A stretch of 21,299 bases of DNA from Pseudomonadota bacterium (GCA_023394655.1 JAEXAG010000141.1:1-21299); one strand, 5' to 3'. Positions 7,857 to 17,602 are shown, counted from the stretch's first letter. Notes: generated from the letters alone by a model not told the origin. Numbers and translations: made by a program.

Positions 7857-9671
7857 ATGAATCGATTCATCGAAGTGCTGTTGCTGGCTGTCCTTGCCGG
7901 CGTCTTGGCGGGTTCCGCGTGGTACGTGCGGCGCGCCGACGCGAAGCCGCAGGAACGCGCCCACGACAACAGCTTCGCCATCCGCGACGTGCGCGTGTTC
8001 GATGGCGAGAACGTGCTGGAGCGCGCAAACGTCATCGTCAGGGACGGCCTGATTGCTGCTGTCGGCGCGGATGCTGCCATTCCGCCGGGCCTGGAGGTCA
8101 TCGACGGCAGCGGCAAGACCCTGTTGCCCGGCCTGATCGACGCCCACACCCATAACTGGGGCGATGCCGCGAAAGACGCCTTGCGTCTGGGCATCACCAC
8201 CGAACTGGAGCTGATGGGCCAGCCCGCGCAGTTGTCCGCGCACCACCGACACCGCGCCTCCACCGAGTGGCACGACGGTGCGGATGTCTTTTCCAGTGGC
8301 GCGGCGGTCACCGTGCCGCATGGCCATGGCACCCAGTTCGGCATGCCGGTACCGACGCTGGAAGCGGACGATGACGTGACCGGCTTCGTGCAGGCACGGG
8401 TGGATGAGGGGAGCGATGTCATCAAGCTGATGGTCGATGACTTCCATGCCTACGGCGGTAGCCATCGCATCCCCACGCTCTCGCCCGCGCAGGAGAAAGC
8501 CGCGATCTCGGCAGCGCAGGGGCTCGGCAAGCCGGCCATCGTCCATGTCGCGGCGCAGGCCGATGCGCGGCGTGTGATCGAGCACGGTGCCGATGGGCTG
8601 GCGCACATGTTCATCGACACGATTGCCGACGATGATTTCGTTTCCATCGCGTGGCAGCGCAAGGCCTTCGTCATCCCTACCTTGAGCGTTCTGGCGACGA
8701 TGGCCCGCAGTGAAGTCAATGCCGCACTGGCCGACGATGCCGTTTTGAAGGCACGCCTGACTCCGGCGCAGCAGGCCAGCCTGCGGGCGCTGTTTCCCGA
8801 CAGCTTCCCGGCACAGCCGCAGGCGCTGGACAATGCGATCGAAAGCGTGCGTCGCCTGCATGCGGCCGGCGTCGACATCCTGGCCGGCACCGATGCCGGC
8901 AATCCCGGTATCGCGCACGGCGCATCACTGCATGGCGAATTGGTCTTGCTGGTGCGCGCCGGGCTGAGTCCGCGTGAAGCACTGCGGGCGGCGACGGCAC
9001 TGCCGGCAAAGCGCCTGCGCATGGGCGATCGCGGCCGGATTGCCACAGGCTCGCGCGCCGACCTGCTGCTGGTGGACGGCGATCCGACCCGGCGCATCGA
9101 GGACACGCGCCGCATCGTGGCGGTCTGGAAGAACGGCCATCGCGCACCGGATGCAGTCGAAGTGGCGAGCGCCGCCCCGGTACAGGCCGGGCCCGTGTCC
9201 GACTTCGAGGACGGCACGCTGTCCAGCCGCTTTGGTGCCGGTTGGTACGCAGGTGCCGACAGCATGATGGGCGGCCGCTCCAGCGCCCGTGCCGAGTGGC
9301 TGGCCGGAGGTGCCGGCGGCTCTCGCGGCGCGATGCGGGTGCAGGGCGAGGTTGTCGCGGCCACCGCCTCGCCGTGGGCCGGGGCGATGTTCTCGCCCGG
9401 AGCCGCGCCGATGGCGTCGGTCGATCTGCGAGCACGCAAAGCCGTGCGTTTCGACATTCGTGGCACGCCCGGCACTTACGTGTTCGTCGTCATCGCCGGC
9501 AGCGGCATGCCCAGCGCCCTGCCCATCCCGGTCGGCAAGGACTGGCAGACGGTACGGGTGACCCTGGCTGAGCTGGCCGGTGCCGATCTTGGGCAGGTCG
9601 GCGCGTTCGGCGTCACCACCGCTCGCATCGGTGGCTTCACCTTCGACATCGACAACATGGTCATCGAATGA
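7857..9671 (+). CDS. Membrane-anchored amidohydrolase fused to a CIA30-like domain
   Basis: The protein has about 604 residues. An N-terminal hydrophobic segment (FIEVLLLAVLAGVLAGSAWY) would export and probably anchor it. The amidohydrolase-superfamily metal site is complete (numbered from ATG 7857): His97 and His99 in DAHTH, Lys190 in SDVIKLMVDD as possible bridging lysine, His230 in IVHVAAQADA, His250 in GLAHMF, and Asp346 in GTDAG. The pattern resembles imidazolonepropionase- and Xaa-Pro-dipeptidase-like members. From about residue 445 comes a beta-rich domain, from SDFEDGTLSSRFGAGWY to GGFTFDIDNMVIE, that resembles CIA30, a galactose-binding-like fold. AAGGA sits about 8 nt before ATG 7857, so I prefer it over ATG 7851. 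The domain fusion and its place inside an exporter/two-component operon suggest periplasmic hydrolysis of the exported or sensed compound. Confidence 0.85.
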   Translation: MNRFIEVLLLAVLAGVLAGSAWYVRRADAKPQERAHDNSFAIRDVRVFDGENVLERANVIVRDGLIAAVGADAAIPPGLEVIDGSGKTLLPGLIDAHTHNWGDAAKDALRLGITTELELMGQPAQLSAHHRHRASTEWHDGADVFSSGAAVTVPHGHGTQFGMPVPTLEADDDVTGFVQARVDEGSDVIKLMVDDFHAYGGSHRIPTLSPAQEKAAISAAQGLGKPAIVHVAAQADARRVIEHGADGLAHMFIDTIADDDFVSIAWQRKAFVIPTLSVLATMARSEVNAALADDAVLKARLTPAQQASLRALFPDSFPAQPQALDNAIESVRRLHAAGVDILAGTDAGNPGIAHGASLHGELVLLVRAGLSPREALRAATALPAKRLRMGDRGRIATGSRADLLLVDGDPTRRIEDTRRIVAVWKNGHRAPDAVEVASAAPVQAGPVSDFEDGTLSSRFGAGWYAGADSMMGGRSSARAEWLAGGAGGSRGAMRVQGEVVAATASPWAGAMFSPGAAPMASVDLRARKAVRFDIRGTPGTYVFVVIAGSGMPSALPIPVGKDWQTVRVTLAELAGADLGQVGAFGVTTARIGGFTFDIDNMVIE

Positions 9672-9735
9672 ACGCATACGCACGCGATCCGGCCGCCGTT
9701 TTGGCACACTGGCGCCTCCACGCCAACCCGACGCC

Positions 9736-10881
9736 ATGAATCAGGCTGCCCGCAAGCCCCTGCTGGAGACCATGCTGCCGGACGTGCGCGAGAACGGCTG
9801 GATGCCGGTGGCGATGCTGGGCTACCTCGCCTTCCTGTTCGTCCCCTTGCTGTCGCGCGTGTTTCCGCAGGTGCGCTGGCTGGATGTGCCTTTCCACTTG
9901 GGCCCGACCCTGCTGTCGATCGCGCTGTTCGTGCCGCTGTACTTCCACGTCCAGCGCGAGCACGCACACGCACGCGGGCGATTCGCGGCGGTATTTGGCA
10001 TCTACGCGCTGTCGTTGGTGCTGCTGCCATGGAATGCCTACGCCAACACCTATGTCATCTACGCCGCCTCGCTGCTGGGCCTTCTGCCGGGCAGTCTGGC
10101 GCGACGGCTGGTGCTGGTGGCGGCGATGCTGGGCCTGTTCATCTGGCGAGCGTACGGGCTGTGGCCGCTGCCCGCAGTGGCCTTCATGGGCGCGCTCACC
10201 ACGCTGATTTCGCTTTCGGCCTTCGCCGCCTACCACTTCGAGGGGGCGCGCGATCGCAAGCAACGGGAGTTGCAACTGTCGCGGGACGAAATCCGTCGCA
10301 TTGCAGCGGTGGCCGAGCGCGAGCGCATCGGCCGCGACCTCCATGACCTGCTCGGTCATACGCTGTCGATGATCGCGCTGAAGGCGGAGCTGGCCGGCAA
10401 GTTGCTGGAGCGCGACCCTGCCGGTGCCCGGCAGGAAATCGAAGACGTGGCGCAAGTGTCCCGGCACACGCTGGAACAGGTGCGCAACGCGGTCAGCGGC
10501 ATGCGCACGGCGGTGCTGGAGGCGGAACTGGCCTCGGCGCATGCATTGCTGCAATCGGCCGACGTGCAGATGACGACGGAGATCGGCGACCTGCCCGCAT
10601 TGCCCAGCGCGGTGGAAGATGCGCTGGCCATGACCTTGCGCGAAGCCAGCACCAATATCCAGCGCCATGCCGCCGCACGCAATGTCACGGTGCGCCTGCG
10701 CCGCGATGGCGATGCGCTCGCCTTGCGCGTGCACGACGATGGCCGCGGCGGAAGCCTGCGCCCCGGCACCGGGCTGTCCGGCATGCGCGAACGCATCGAG
10801 GCACTCGGCGGTACCCTCGTGCTGGACGGACGCGACGGCACCACCGTGGATGTCCGCTTGCCGTTGGAAACAGCCGCATGA
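9736..10881 (+). CDS. DesK/NarX-like sensor histidine kinase (HisKA_3)
   Basis: The 381-residue inner-membrane kinase has about five transmembrane segments in residues 22-168 and no separate periplasmic sensor domain, as in DesK, LiaS and YvfT-type sensors that monitor the membrane. A coiled segment (RKQRELQLSRDEIRRIAAVA) leads to the HisKA_3 phosphoacceptor site RDLHDLLGH with His203. The ATPase domain has N-box Asn307 (EASTNIQRHAAA), G1 HDDGRGG (333-339) and G2 GTGLSGM (344-350). ATG 9736 is chosen because the upstream extension encodes low-complexity sequence; no Shine-Dalgarno is visible in the 64-bp gap after the amidohydrolase gene. It overlaps the regulator gene by ATGA and would phosphorylate it. 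Confidence 0.92.
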   Translation: MNQAARKPLLETMLPDVRENGWMPVAMLGYLAFLFVPLLSRVFPQVRWLDVPFHLGPTLLSIALFVPLYFHVQREHAHARGRFAAVFGIYALSLVLLPWNAYANTYVIYAASLLGLLPGSLARRLVLVAAMLGLFIWRAYGLWPLPAVAFMGALTTLISLSAFAAYHFEGARDRKQRELQLSRDEIRRIAAVAERERIGRDLHDLLGHTLSMIALKAELAGKLLERDPAGARQEIEDVAQVSRHTLEQVRNAVSGMRTAVLEAELASAHALLQSADVQMTTEIGDLPALPSAVEDALAMTLREASTNIQRHAAARNVTVRLRRDGDALALRVHDDGRGGSLRPGTGLSGMRERIEALGGTLVLDGRDGTTVDVRLPLETAA

Positions 10882-11483
10882 GCATCCGGATCGTGCTGGC
10901 CGAAGACCAAGCCATGGTGCGCGGCGCACTGGCCGCACTGCTGAATCTGGAGTCGGATCTGGACGTGGTCGAAGCGGCCGGCGATGGCGAGGCCGCATGG
11001 CGCGCATTGCAGAGCCACTCGCCGGACATCCTGCTGACCGACATCGAAATGCCGCACATCACCGGCCTTGAGCTTGCGCAGCGCGTGCAGCGTCACGGCC
11101 TGCCGATCAAGGTGGTCATCGTCACCACCTTCGCCCGTGCCGGATTCCTGCGACGTGCGCTGGACGCCGGCGTGCAGGGCTATCTGCTGAAGGATGCCCC
11201 GGCCGAACAACTGGCCGCCGCCTTGCGTCAGGTGCACCACGGTGGCCGTGCCATCGATCCTCAACTGGCGCTGGAAGCCTGGGGCGAGGCCGACCCGCTG
11301 ACCGACCGCGAACGGCAGGTGCTTCGTCTTGCCGGCGAAGGCATGGAGGCTAACGCCATCGCCCGGCAACTCAATCTCAGCCACGGGACCGTGCGCAACT
11401 ATTTGTCCGAGGCCATCGGCAAGCTGGGCGTCGGCAACCGCATTGAAGCGGCGCGCCTGGCGCGGCAGAAGGGGTGGCTGTAG
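10878..11483 (+). CDS. DesR/NarL-family response regulator
   Basis: The 201-residue regulator has a receiver domain with acidic pocket Glu9-Asp10, phosphoacceptor Asp55 (LLTDIEMPHITGLEL), Thr83/Thr84 and Lys105 (GYLLKDAPAEQL). A LuxR-type helix-turn-helix follows at about 139-195 (LTDRERQVLRLAGEG through HGTVRNYLSEAIGKLG). The NYLSEAIGKLG recognition-helix region is characteristic of the DesR group. It is co-translated with the kinase and probably activates the ABC/amidohydrolase genes ahead of it, perhaps through the dyad at 5989-6000. The stop codon lies only 9 bp from that of the convergent aminopeptidase gene, with no terminator between them. Confidence 0.93.
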   Translation: MSIRIVLAEDQAMVRGALAALLNLESDLDVVEAAGDGEAAWRALQSHSPDILLTDIEMPHITGLELAQRVQRHGLPIKVVIVTTFARAGFLRRALDAGVQGYLLKDAPAEQLAAALRQVHHGGRAIDPQLALEAWGEADPLTDRERQVLRLAGEGMEANAIARQLNLSHGTVRNYLSEAIGKLGVGNRIEAARLARQKGWL

Positions 11484-11492
11484 TTCGCCGTT

Positions 11493-12878
11493 TCAGCCGC
11501 CGTAGCGCGCCTTCAACATCGCCCAGGCCGCACGCAGGCCCTGCGCTTCACCACCGGCAGGACGGCCGGGACGATCGTTGTCGTTCCAGCTGTAAACGTC
11601 CAGATGGGCCCATTTCCGCCCTTCCGGCACGAAGCGTTGCAGGTACAGCGCGGCGGTGACGCTGCCGGCCATCGGCGTGCTGCTGGCGTTGGCCATGTCG
11701 GCGATGCCGCTGGTGAGGTAGCGCAGGTAGGGCTGCCACAGCGGCATGCGCCAGAGCGGGTCGAAGCAGCGTTCGCCGGCCTCGAGCCATTCCCGTGCCA
11801 GCGCGTCGTCGTTGGAGTAGAGCGCGGGAAGATCGGGGCCGAGCGCGATGCGCGCGGCGCCGGTCAGGGTGGCGAAATCGAGCAGCAGCTCCGGCTCGTC
11901 TTCGCAGGCACGGGTGAGGGCATCGCAGAGTACGAGACGGCCTTCGGCATCGGTGTTGTCGATCTCCACGCGCATGCCCTTGCGGGTGGCGATCACCTCG
12001 CCCGGCCGCAGTGCGTTCGGCCCGACCGCGTTTTCCACCGCCGCCACCAACAGCGACAGGCGCACCGGCAGCCGGCGCGCCATCACCAGCCCGGCCAGCG
12101 CGATGGCATGCGCGGCACCGCCCATGTCCTTCTTCATGTTGCGCATGCCGGCGCTGGCCTTCATGTTGAGGCCGCCGGTATCGAAGCAGACGCCCTTGCC
12201 GACCAGCGCGAGGCGCGGATGCGCGGCTTCGCCCCAGTCAAGGCGGATCAGGCGTGGCGCGCGATGCGAGGCGCGGCCGACCGCGTGGATGGCCGGATAG
12301 CCTTCCTCGAGCAGGGCATCGCCTTCGATCACCGTGATTTCCGCGCCGTGGCGGCCGCCGAGCTCGCGGACCAGCGCCTCCATCTGTTCCGGCCCCATGT
12401 CTTCGGTCGGCGTGTTGACCATGTCGCGCACGCCGAGGCAGGCGGCGAGGACATCCAGGGTTTCCGCATCCGCCGCGTCATCGAGCACCAGCCCTGCCGG
12501 TTCGCGCAAGGGCGCCTTGTAACGGCGGAAGCGGTAGCTGCCGAGGCCCCAGCCGAGCAGCATGGCGTTGCGCGCCTCCGCATCCAGCTCGCCGGCGAAG
12601 CGCCAGGCACCCGGCGGCAGCGCGTGGGGCGCATGCGCGTAGGCGAAGGGATCGCGGCGATCCTGCACGCCGATCACCGCCGAATCGATGCCGGCCGGGC
12701 CGGGCAGCAGGGTGGCGCTGCCGGACGCGGCGACGAACTGCTGCGCGTCGAGCCACTGGCCGGTGGCCGGCAGCTGTTGTCGGCGCCAGGCATCGAAGCC
12801 GCCGGTCTCGACGCAATGGAAGGGCAGTGCCGAATCGGGGGCCTGTCGCAGCAGGCCGGGCAGCTCGGAATCGTTCAT
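11493..12878 (-). CDS. M17 leucyl aminopeptidase family protein
   Basis: The 461-residue cytosolic metallopeptidase removes N-terminal residues from peptides. The M17 signature NTDAEGRL is at 308-315. Metal and catalytic residues by the E. coli PepA pattern are Lys228 and Asp233 (VGKGVCFDTGG), Lys240, Asp251 (MKKDMGG), Asp310, Glu312 and Arg314. The 190-residue N-terminal domain is divergent, as in many of these shorter PepA/PepB relatives. ATG 12878 overlaps the upstream HAD gene stop (ATGA), fixing the start and indicating co-translation. The last 18 or so codons are duplicated as a remnant at 5926-5980, so this gene's 3' end was involved in a rearrangement. Confidence 0.93.
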   Translation of the reverse strand: MNDSELPGLLRQAPDSALPFHCVETGGFDAWRRQQLPATGQWLDAQQFVAASGSATLLPGPAGIDSAVIGVQDRRDPFAYAHAPHALPPGAWRFAGELDAEARNAMLLGWGLGSYRFRRYKAPLREPAGLVLDDAADAETLDVLAACLGVRDMVNTPTEDMGPEQMEALVRELGGRHGAEITVIEGDALLEEGYPAIHAVGRASHRAPRLIRLDWGEAAHPRLALVGKGVCFDTGGLNMKASAGMRNMKKDMGGAAHAIALAGLVMARRLPVRLSLLVAAVENAVGPNALRPGEVIATRKGMRVEIDNTDAEGRLVLCDALTRACEDEPELLLDFATLTGAARIALGPDLPALYSNDDALAREWLEAGERCFDPLWRMPLWQPYLRYLTSGIADMANASSTPMAGSVTAALYLQRFVPEGRKWAHLDVYSWNDNDRPGRPAGGEAQGLRAAWAMLKARYGG

Positions 12879-13606
12879 GACAGGTCTCCTGCGGTGTCGT
12901 CCTGCGCGTCCAGCCAGTCGGCCAGCGCGTGCAGGGTGGGGAAGATGAGATCGGGGGCGAACTCGCGTTTCGGCCAGGTCGGGTGGCGTTCGCGGGCGTC
13001 GTCGCGGTGCAGCCAGCAGGCGCGCAGGCCGGCATGATGCGCGCCCGCGACATCGGCTTCGATGTCGTCGCCGACGTGCAGGGTCCCGGCAGGCTCGGTG
13101 CCGAGCAACTCGCAGGCATGCAGGAAGATCGCCGGATCCGGCTTGCCGCGACCGAAGCCGCGTGCCGTGACGCGATGCGCGAACAGGTGGCCGATGCCGA
13201 TCACGTCCAGATCGGCGTTGCCATTGGTCAGCGCGCAAAGCGGGTGGCGAAGGGCGATGCGCTCCAGTGCGTCGCGCGCATCCTCGTAGAAGGCCACGCG
13301 GTTGCGTTCGGCAAAGAAGGCGTCGTAGGCGGCATCCGCGAGCGTGGCATCACCGCCGCTTTCCTCCAGCGCGATCTCGATGCCCTTGCGGCGCAGCCAG
13401 CTGGCATCGTGCGATTGCGCGGGGAAGCTCTCCATCACCCGTGTGCGCAGCCGGCGCATCTCCGGGATCGGGAACTGCCGCGCGGTGGCGGGCGAATGCT
13501 GCTCGAACCATGCGTGCAGGACGCGCTCGATGCGTTCCCCGATCGGCGGAAACGGCCACAGGGTGTCATCGAGGTCGAGGGTGATGGCGCGGGGCGTGAA
13601 GCTCAC
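12875..13606 (-). CDS. yigB: HAD-family phosphatase, YigB-like
   Basis: The 243-residue haloacid-dehalogenase hydrolase has motif I DLDDT with nucleophile Asp11 and Asp13, motif II in ALTNGNADL, the motif III lysine in GRGKPDP, and motif IV LHVGDDIEADV. The spacing and the C-terminal DVAGAHHAGLRACWLHRDD closely follow E. coli YigB, which dephosphorylates the riboflavin intermediate 5-amino-6-(5-phospho-D-ribitylamino)uracil and FMN. Substrate here is inferred from family only. It overlaps the aminopeptidase gene by 4 nt and follows the AI-2E-family gene by 18 bp, so it is probably in one transcript with both. Confidence 0.88.
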   Translation of the reverse strand: MSFTPRAITLDLDDTLWPFPPIGERIERVLHAWFEQHSPATARQFPIPEMRRLRTRVMESFPAQSHDASWLRRKGIEIALEESGGDATLADAAYDAFFAERNRVAFYEDARDALERIALRHPLCALTNGNADLDVIGIGHLFAHRVTARGFGRGKPDPAIFLHACELLGTEPAGTLHVGDDIEADVAGAHHAGLRACWLHRDDARERHPTWPKREFAPDLIFPTLHALADWLDAQDDTAGDLS

Positions 13607-13624
13607 GGAGCCGATTGTAGCCGC

Positions 13625-14743
13625 TCACTCCAGCAGCCTGACCCAGCCTTCGAAACCCTCGATCTTCGACATCACGATCTTCACGCAGACCAGGAACGGC
13701 ACCGCCAGCAGCAGGCCGATGATGCCCCACAGGAAGCTGAAGATCATCAACGCCAGCATCAGGATCAGCGGTGACAGCGCCATGCGGCGGCCGAGCACCA
13801 GCGGGGTCACGATCTGGCCTTCGACCGTCTGCAGGCCCAGGTAGATCGCGGCCGGCAACAGTGCCGAACCGAGTTGCGCCTCGGTGGTGAAGCCCATGAC
13901 CAGCATCAGCACCACGCCGATCGCCGGGCCGACGTAGGGTGCGTAGTTCAGCAGCGCGGTGGCCGTGCCCCAGAGCAGGGCCTCGGGCAGGGCGATGTCC
14001 AGCGCCAGGTGCAACGCGGCGGCCACGATCAGCCCCAGCACCACGTTGATCATGGTGATGGTCAGCACGTAGCGCGAAATCTCGCGTTCGATCGATTGCA
14101 GGATGTCCAGGGTGATGCGCTTGTGGTGGCGATCGGGCAGCAGCTCGATCGCCCGCCGTTGCAGGGTGTGGCCGAAAATCATGAAGAACAGCGTGAGCAG
14201 GATGACCGCCATCACCTGCGCGGCGATGCGCGGGGTCGCGGTGAGCGCGCGGTAGGGATCGTTCGCCTCGGTCTTGACCACCTGCACCGGCTTGTTGATG
14301 TTCTCGCCGCCGGCACTGCGGGCGATGCTCTCGGCCACCTGGTTGGCGGCCTGCACCGGGCGCGTCATCGCCTGCACCTTGGGTGCGAGCGTGCGCATCT
14401 GCCGCGGCATCTCGCGCAGCCATTCGCCCACGGGCGCCACCAACTGGCGGCCCAGGATGAAGGCCAGGAACAGCCCGCCGAACAGCACCAGGATGGCGGC
14501 GAGCGGGCGCGGGATGAATGCCTTCTGCAGCAGGCGGATGATCGGGTTGCCGATCAGCGCGAAGAACAGTGCCAGCAGGATCGGCAGGGTGACCGACTGC
14601 ATGGCCCACAGGGTCCAGCCGATCGCCAGCGTGGCCAGCACCACCAGTGCGATCGAGGCGCGCGGGCGCGGCACCACGGCCACGGCGTTTTCGCCGGGCT
14701 GCGGCACGGGCGGCTCGGCGGTCTGTACGGAGCTCGTGCTCAT
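13625..14743 (-). CDS. AI-2E/PerM-family membrane protein
   Basis: The 372-residue polytopic protein of the PF01594 family has a proline-rich N-terminus, two early helices (IALVVLATLAIGWTLW; LPILLALFFALIGNPIIRLL), a third near LAAILVLFGGLFLAFILG, a soluble segment at about 110-170, and four to five helices to the end. Family hallmarks are ALLNYAPYVGPAIG, GLQTVEGQIVTPLVLGRRMALSP and FLWGIIGLLLAVPFLVCVKIV. Members have been linked to AI-2 export, Na+/H+ antiport and permease functions, so a specific substrate should not be assumed. ATGA overlap with the upstream gene at 14740-14743 indicates coupled translation. Confidence 0.9.
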   Translation of the reverse strand: MSTSSVQTAEPPVPQPGENAVAVVPRPRASIALVVLATLAIGWTLWAMQSVTLPILLALFFALIGNPIIRLLQKAFIPRPLAAILVLFGGLFLAFILGRQLVAPVGEWLREMPRQMRTLAPKVQAMTRPVQAANQVAESIARSAGGENINKPVQVVKTEANDPYRALTATPRIAAQVMAVILLTLFFMIFGHTLQRRAIELLPDRHHKRITLDILQSIEREISRYVLTITMINVVLGLIVAAALHLALDIALPEALLWGTATALLNYAPYVGPAIGVVLMLVMGFTTEAQLGSALLPAAIYLGLQTVEGQIVTPLVLGRRMALSPLILMLALMIFSFLWGIIGLLLAVPFLVCVKIVMSKIEGFEGWVRLLE

Positions 14744-15171
14744 ACCAAGCCGTCGCGGCGCAGGCGTTCCAGATGCTGGGCCGTGCCCTTTTCCGGCGGG
14801 CGTGACGCGGTAACGACGGGCCGGGTGGCTTCGGCGGGTCGGGCAATGGCTTCGCCCTCTGCTACGCCCGTGGCGCCCATCCGCGCGACGTCGCCGGCTT
14901 CTTCGGCCGCGGCCTGCGCGCTGCCGCCGGCGATCAGGCCGGAGAGCGCGGTCACCATCTGCAGCACGCCGGAGCCGGAAGCGCGCGAGAGGGGTTTCGC
15001 GCGGCCGACCAGGAAGCCCGAGGCCAGTCCGGCCACCACGATGCGCCCGGGTGTCCAGGCCTGGCGCCAGGAGGCCTTCATCTGCCGCCAGTCGGCGGCG
15101 ACGCTGCGTTCGCTGGCCTCCAGAGCCTGCTCGGCCTGGGTCACCTTGTGGATCAGTTGTTCGAAGCCCAT
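14740..15171 (-). CDS. Small membrane protein, possibly YqjK-like
   Basis: I do not firmly recognise this 143-residue protein. An N-terminal amphipathic helix (FEQLIHKVTQAEQALEASER) precedes a basic, Trp-containing segment (DWRQMKASWRQAWTPGR), a short hydrophobic helix near 43-56, a second near 69-86, and a hydrophilic Ala- and Glu-rich tail. Its order after a YqjD-like and a YqjE-like gene and its helix-then-TM layout resemble E. coli YqjK, although direct similarity is slight and the C-terminal half has no YqjK counterpart. The start is set at ATG 15171 because upstream codons read through the YqjE-like gene's reverse frame. It overlaps the AI-2E-family gene by 4 nt. Confidence 0.7.
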   Translation of the reverse strand: MGFEQLIHKVTQAEQALEASERSVAADWRQMKASWRQAWTPGRIVVAGLASGFLVGRAKPLSRASGSGVLQMVTALSGLIAGGSAQAAAEEAGDVARMGATGVAEGEAIARPAEATRPVVTASRPPEKGTAQHLERLRRDGLV

Positions 15172-15220
15172 GGCGCAGGATTCCGGTGGCAGTGGCGGGC
15201 GATCGGCCGGGTGGAAGGGG

Positions 15221-15775
15221 TCATGGCGGCGTGACCTCGACGCCTTGGCGATCCTTGACCGGCTCGCCATCGGTGCGGGTGACCGGCAGGTCTTCGGCGG
15301 CATCGCGACTGGATTGCGCCGAGCCGGCATCGGGCACGTGGTCGGCCAGTTCGCCGATGCCCAGTCGCGCCAGCTGGCGACGGGAGGCCTTCATGCGGGT
15401 GTGTTCGAAGTAGGCCATCGCACGCCAACCGGCCAGGCCGGCCAGCAGCAGACAGGCCAGCCCGACGATCAAGAGCGACAGCGACCAAGGCATGCCGAAC
15501 TTGATCGCCATCACCGCGACCAGCGCCGCGGTCAGCAGCAGGCCCGACACCGAGCCGAAGACGATCGCCACGCCGGTGAAGGCCAGCGTCCGCCCGAACG
15601 CGCTGCGGGCCAGCGACACATCGGCCGCGAGCAGGGTCCGGAGCGCCTTGGCCGAACCGCGGGCGGCCTCGAGCCCGGCGCGGCCGGTCTCGCCGACCTG
15701 CCGGAAGGCTTCCAGCAGGTCGGCTTCGTCGCCGCGTCCGGTGCCCGGCCCGGTGCCTTCGTGCCGATCGCTCAT
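15221..15775 (-). CDS. YqjE-like 'phage holin family' membrane protein (PF07332 type)
   Basis: The 184-residue protein has a hydrophilic N-terminus, an amphipathic segment (LLEAFRQVGETGRAGLEAARG), two transmembrane helices at about 63-91 and 96-118, and a charged C-terminal tail of about 60 residues. This is the layout of the family annotated as Holin-X/YqjE. The holin name reflects topology only, as there is no lysin or phage gene nearby. In E. coli the equivalent gene sits between yqjD and yqjK in a stationary-phase envelope operon, and the same order appears to hold here. It starts 6 bp after the YqjD-like stop codon. Confidence 0.82.
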   Translation of the reverse strand: MSDRHEGTGPGTGRGDEADLLEAFRQVGETGRAGLEAARGSAKALRTLLAADVSLARSAFGRTLAFTGVAIVFGSVSGLLLTAALVAVMAIKFGMPWSLSLLIVGLACLLLAGLAGWRAMAYFEHTRMKASRRQLARLGIGELADHVPDAGSAQSSRDAAEDLPVTRTDGEPVKDRQGVEVTPP

Positions 15776-15781
15776 CGGCGC

Positions 15782-16126
15782 TTACTTGTCGTCGCTGCGG
15801 GCCAGCTTGGAGATCGCCCAGCCGGCGGCGAAGGCGATGCCGAACGCGGTCAGTGGGCGTTCGCGGATCAGTTCCGCGGCGCTGTCCACCATTTCGCGGC
15901 TCTTGTCCATCAGCACGTCCATCTGCTCCTTGGCGGCGGCGCCCAGGTCCTCGGCGGCGGAAAGTCCTGCCACGGCGGTATCGGCCAGGTCGGCGGTGAC
16001 GTTGGCGCGGCCCAGGCGCAGCTCGTCGCCGGCGGCCGCAGCGGCGCCCTTGATCGATGCGCCGGCGTCGACCGCGGCCTGCTTCAGGTGGCTTCCGGCT
16101 TCGGACAGGTTGTCTTTCACGTTCAT
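15782..16126 (-). CDS. YqjD/ElaB-like (DUF883) C-tail-anchored protein
   Basis: The 114-residue Ala-rich helical protein has long amphipathic helices (residues 1-85) and one C-terminal hydrophobic segment (about 92-108, PLTAFGIAFAAGWAISKL) followed by a charged end. The 'RERP-x-AFGIA' entry into the membrane helix matches the YqjD/ElaB family. In E. coli YqjD is an inner-membrane protein that binds ribosomes in stationary phase; that role here is inference. A good Shine-Dalgarno (AAAAGGAG) precedes ATG 16126 by about 7 nt. It begins 24 bp after degQ. Confidence 0.82.
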   Translation of the reverse strand: MNVKDNLSEAGSHLKQAAVDAGASIKGAAAAAGDELRLGRANVTADLADTAVAGLSAAEDLGAAAKEQMDVLMDKSREMVDSAAELIRERPLTAFGIAFAAGWAISKLARSDDK

Positions 16127-16150
16127 GGCTTGCTCCTTTTCGGGTGGGGG

Positions 16151-17602
<1,452 letters not shown>

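Noticed and set aside
9695..9720. Sigma-54 promoter (TGGCAC element) before the histidine kinase
   Set aside because: TGGCAC is present but the TTGC-type -12 element at the right spacing is missing.
13625..14743. Quorum-sensing AI-2 exporter function
   Set aside because: The family name is historical and members have several reported functions; no lux or lsr gene is nearby.
15221..15775. Prophage or lysis cassette suggested by a holin-like protein
   Set aside because: There is no endolysin, spanin, integrase or other phage gene, and the context matches the chromosomal yqjD-yqjE arrangement.
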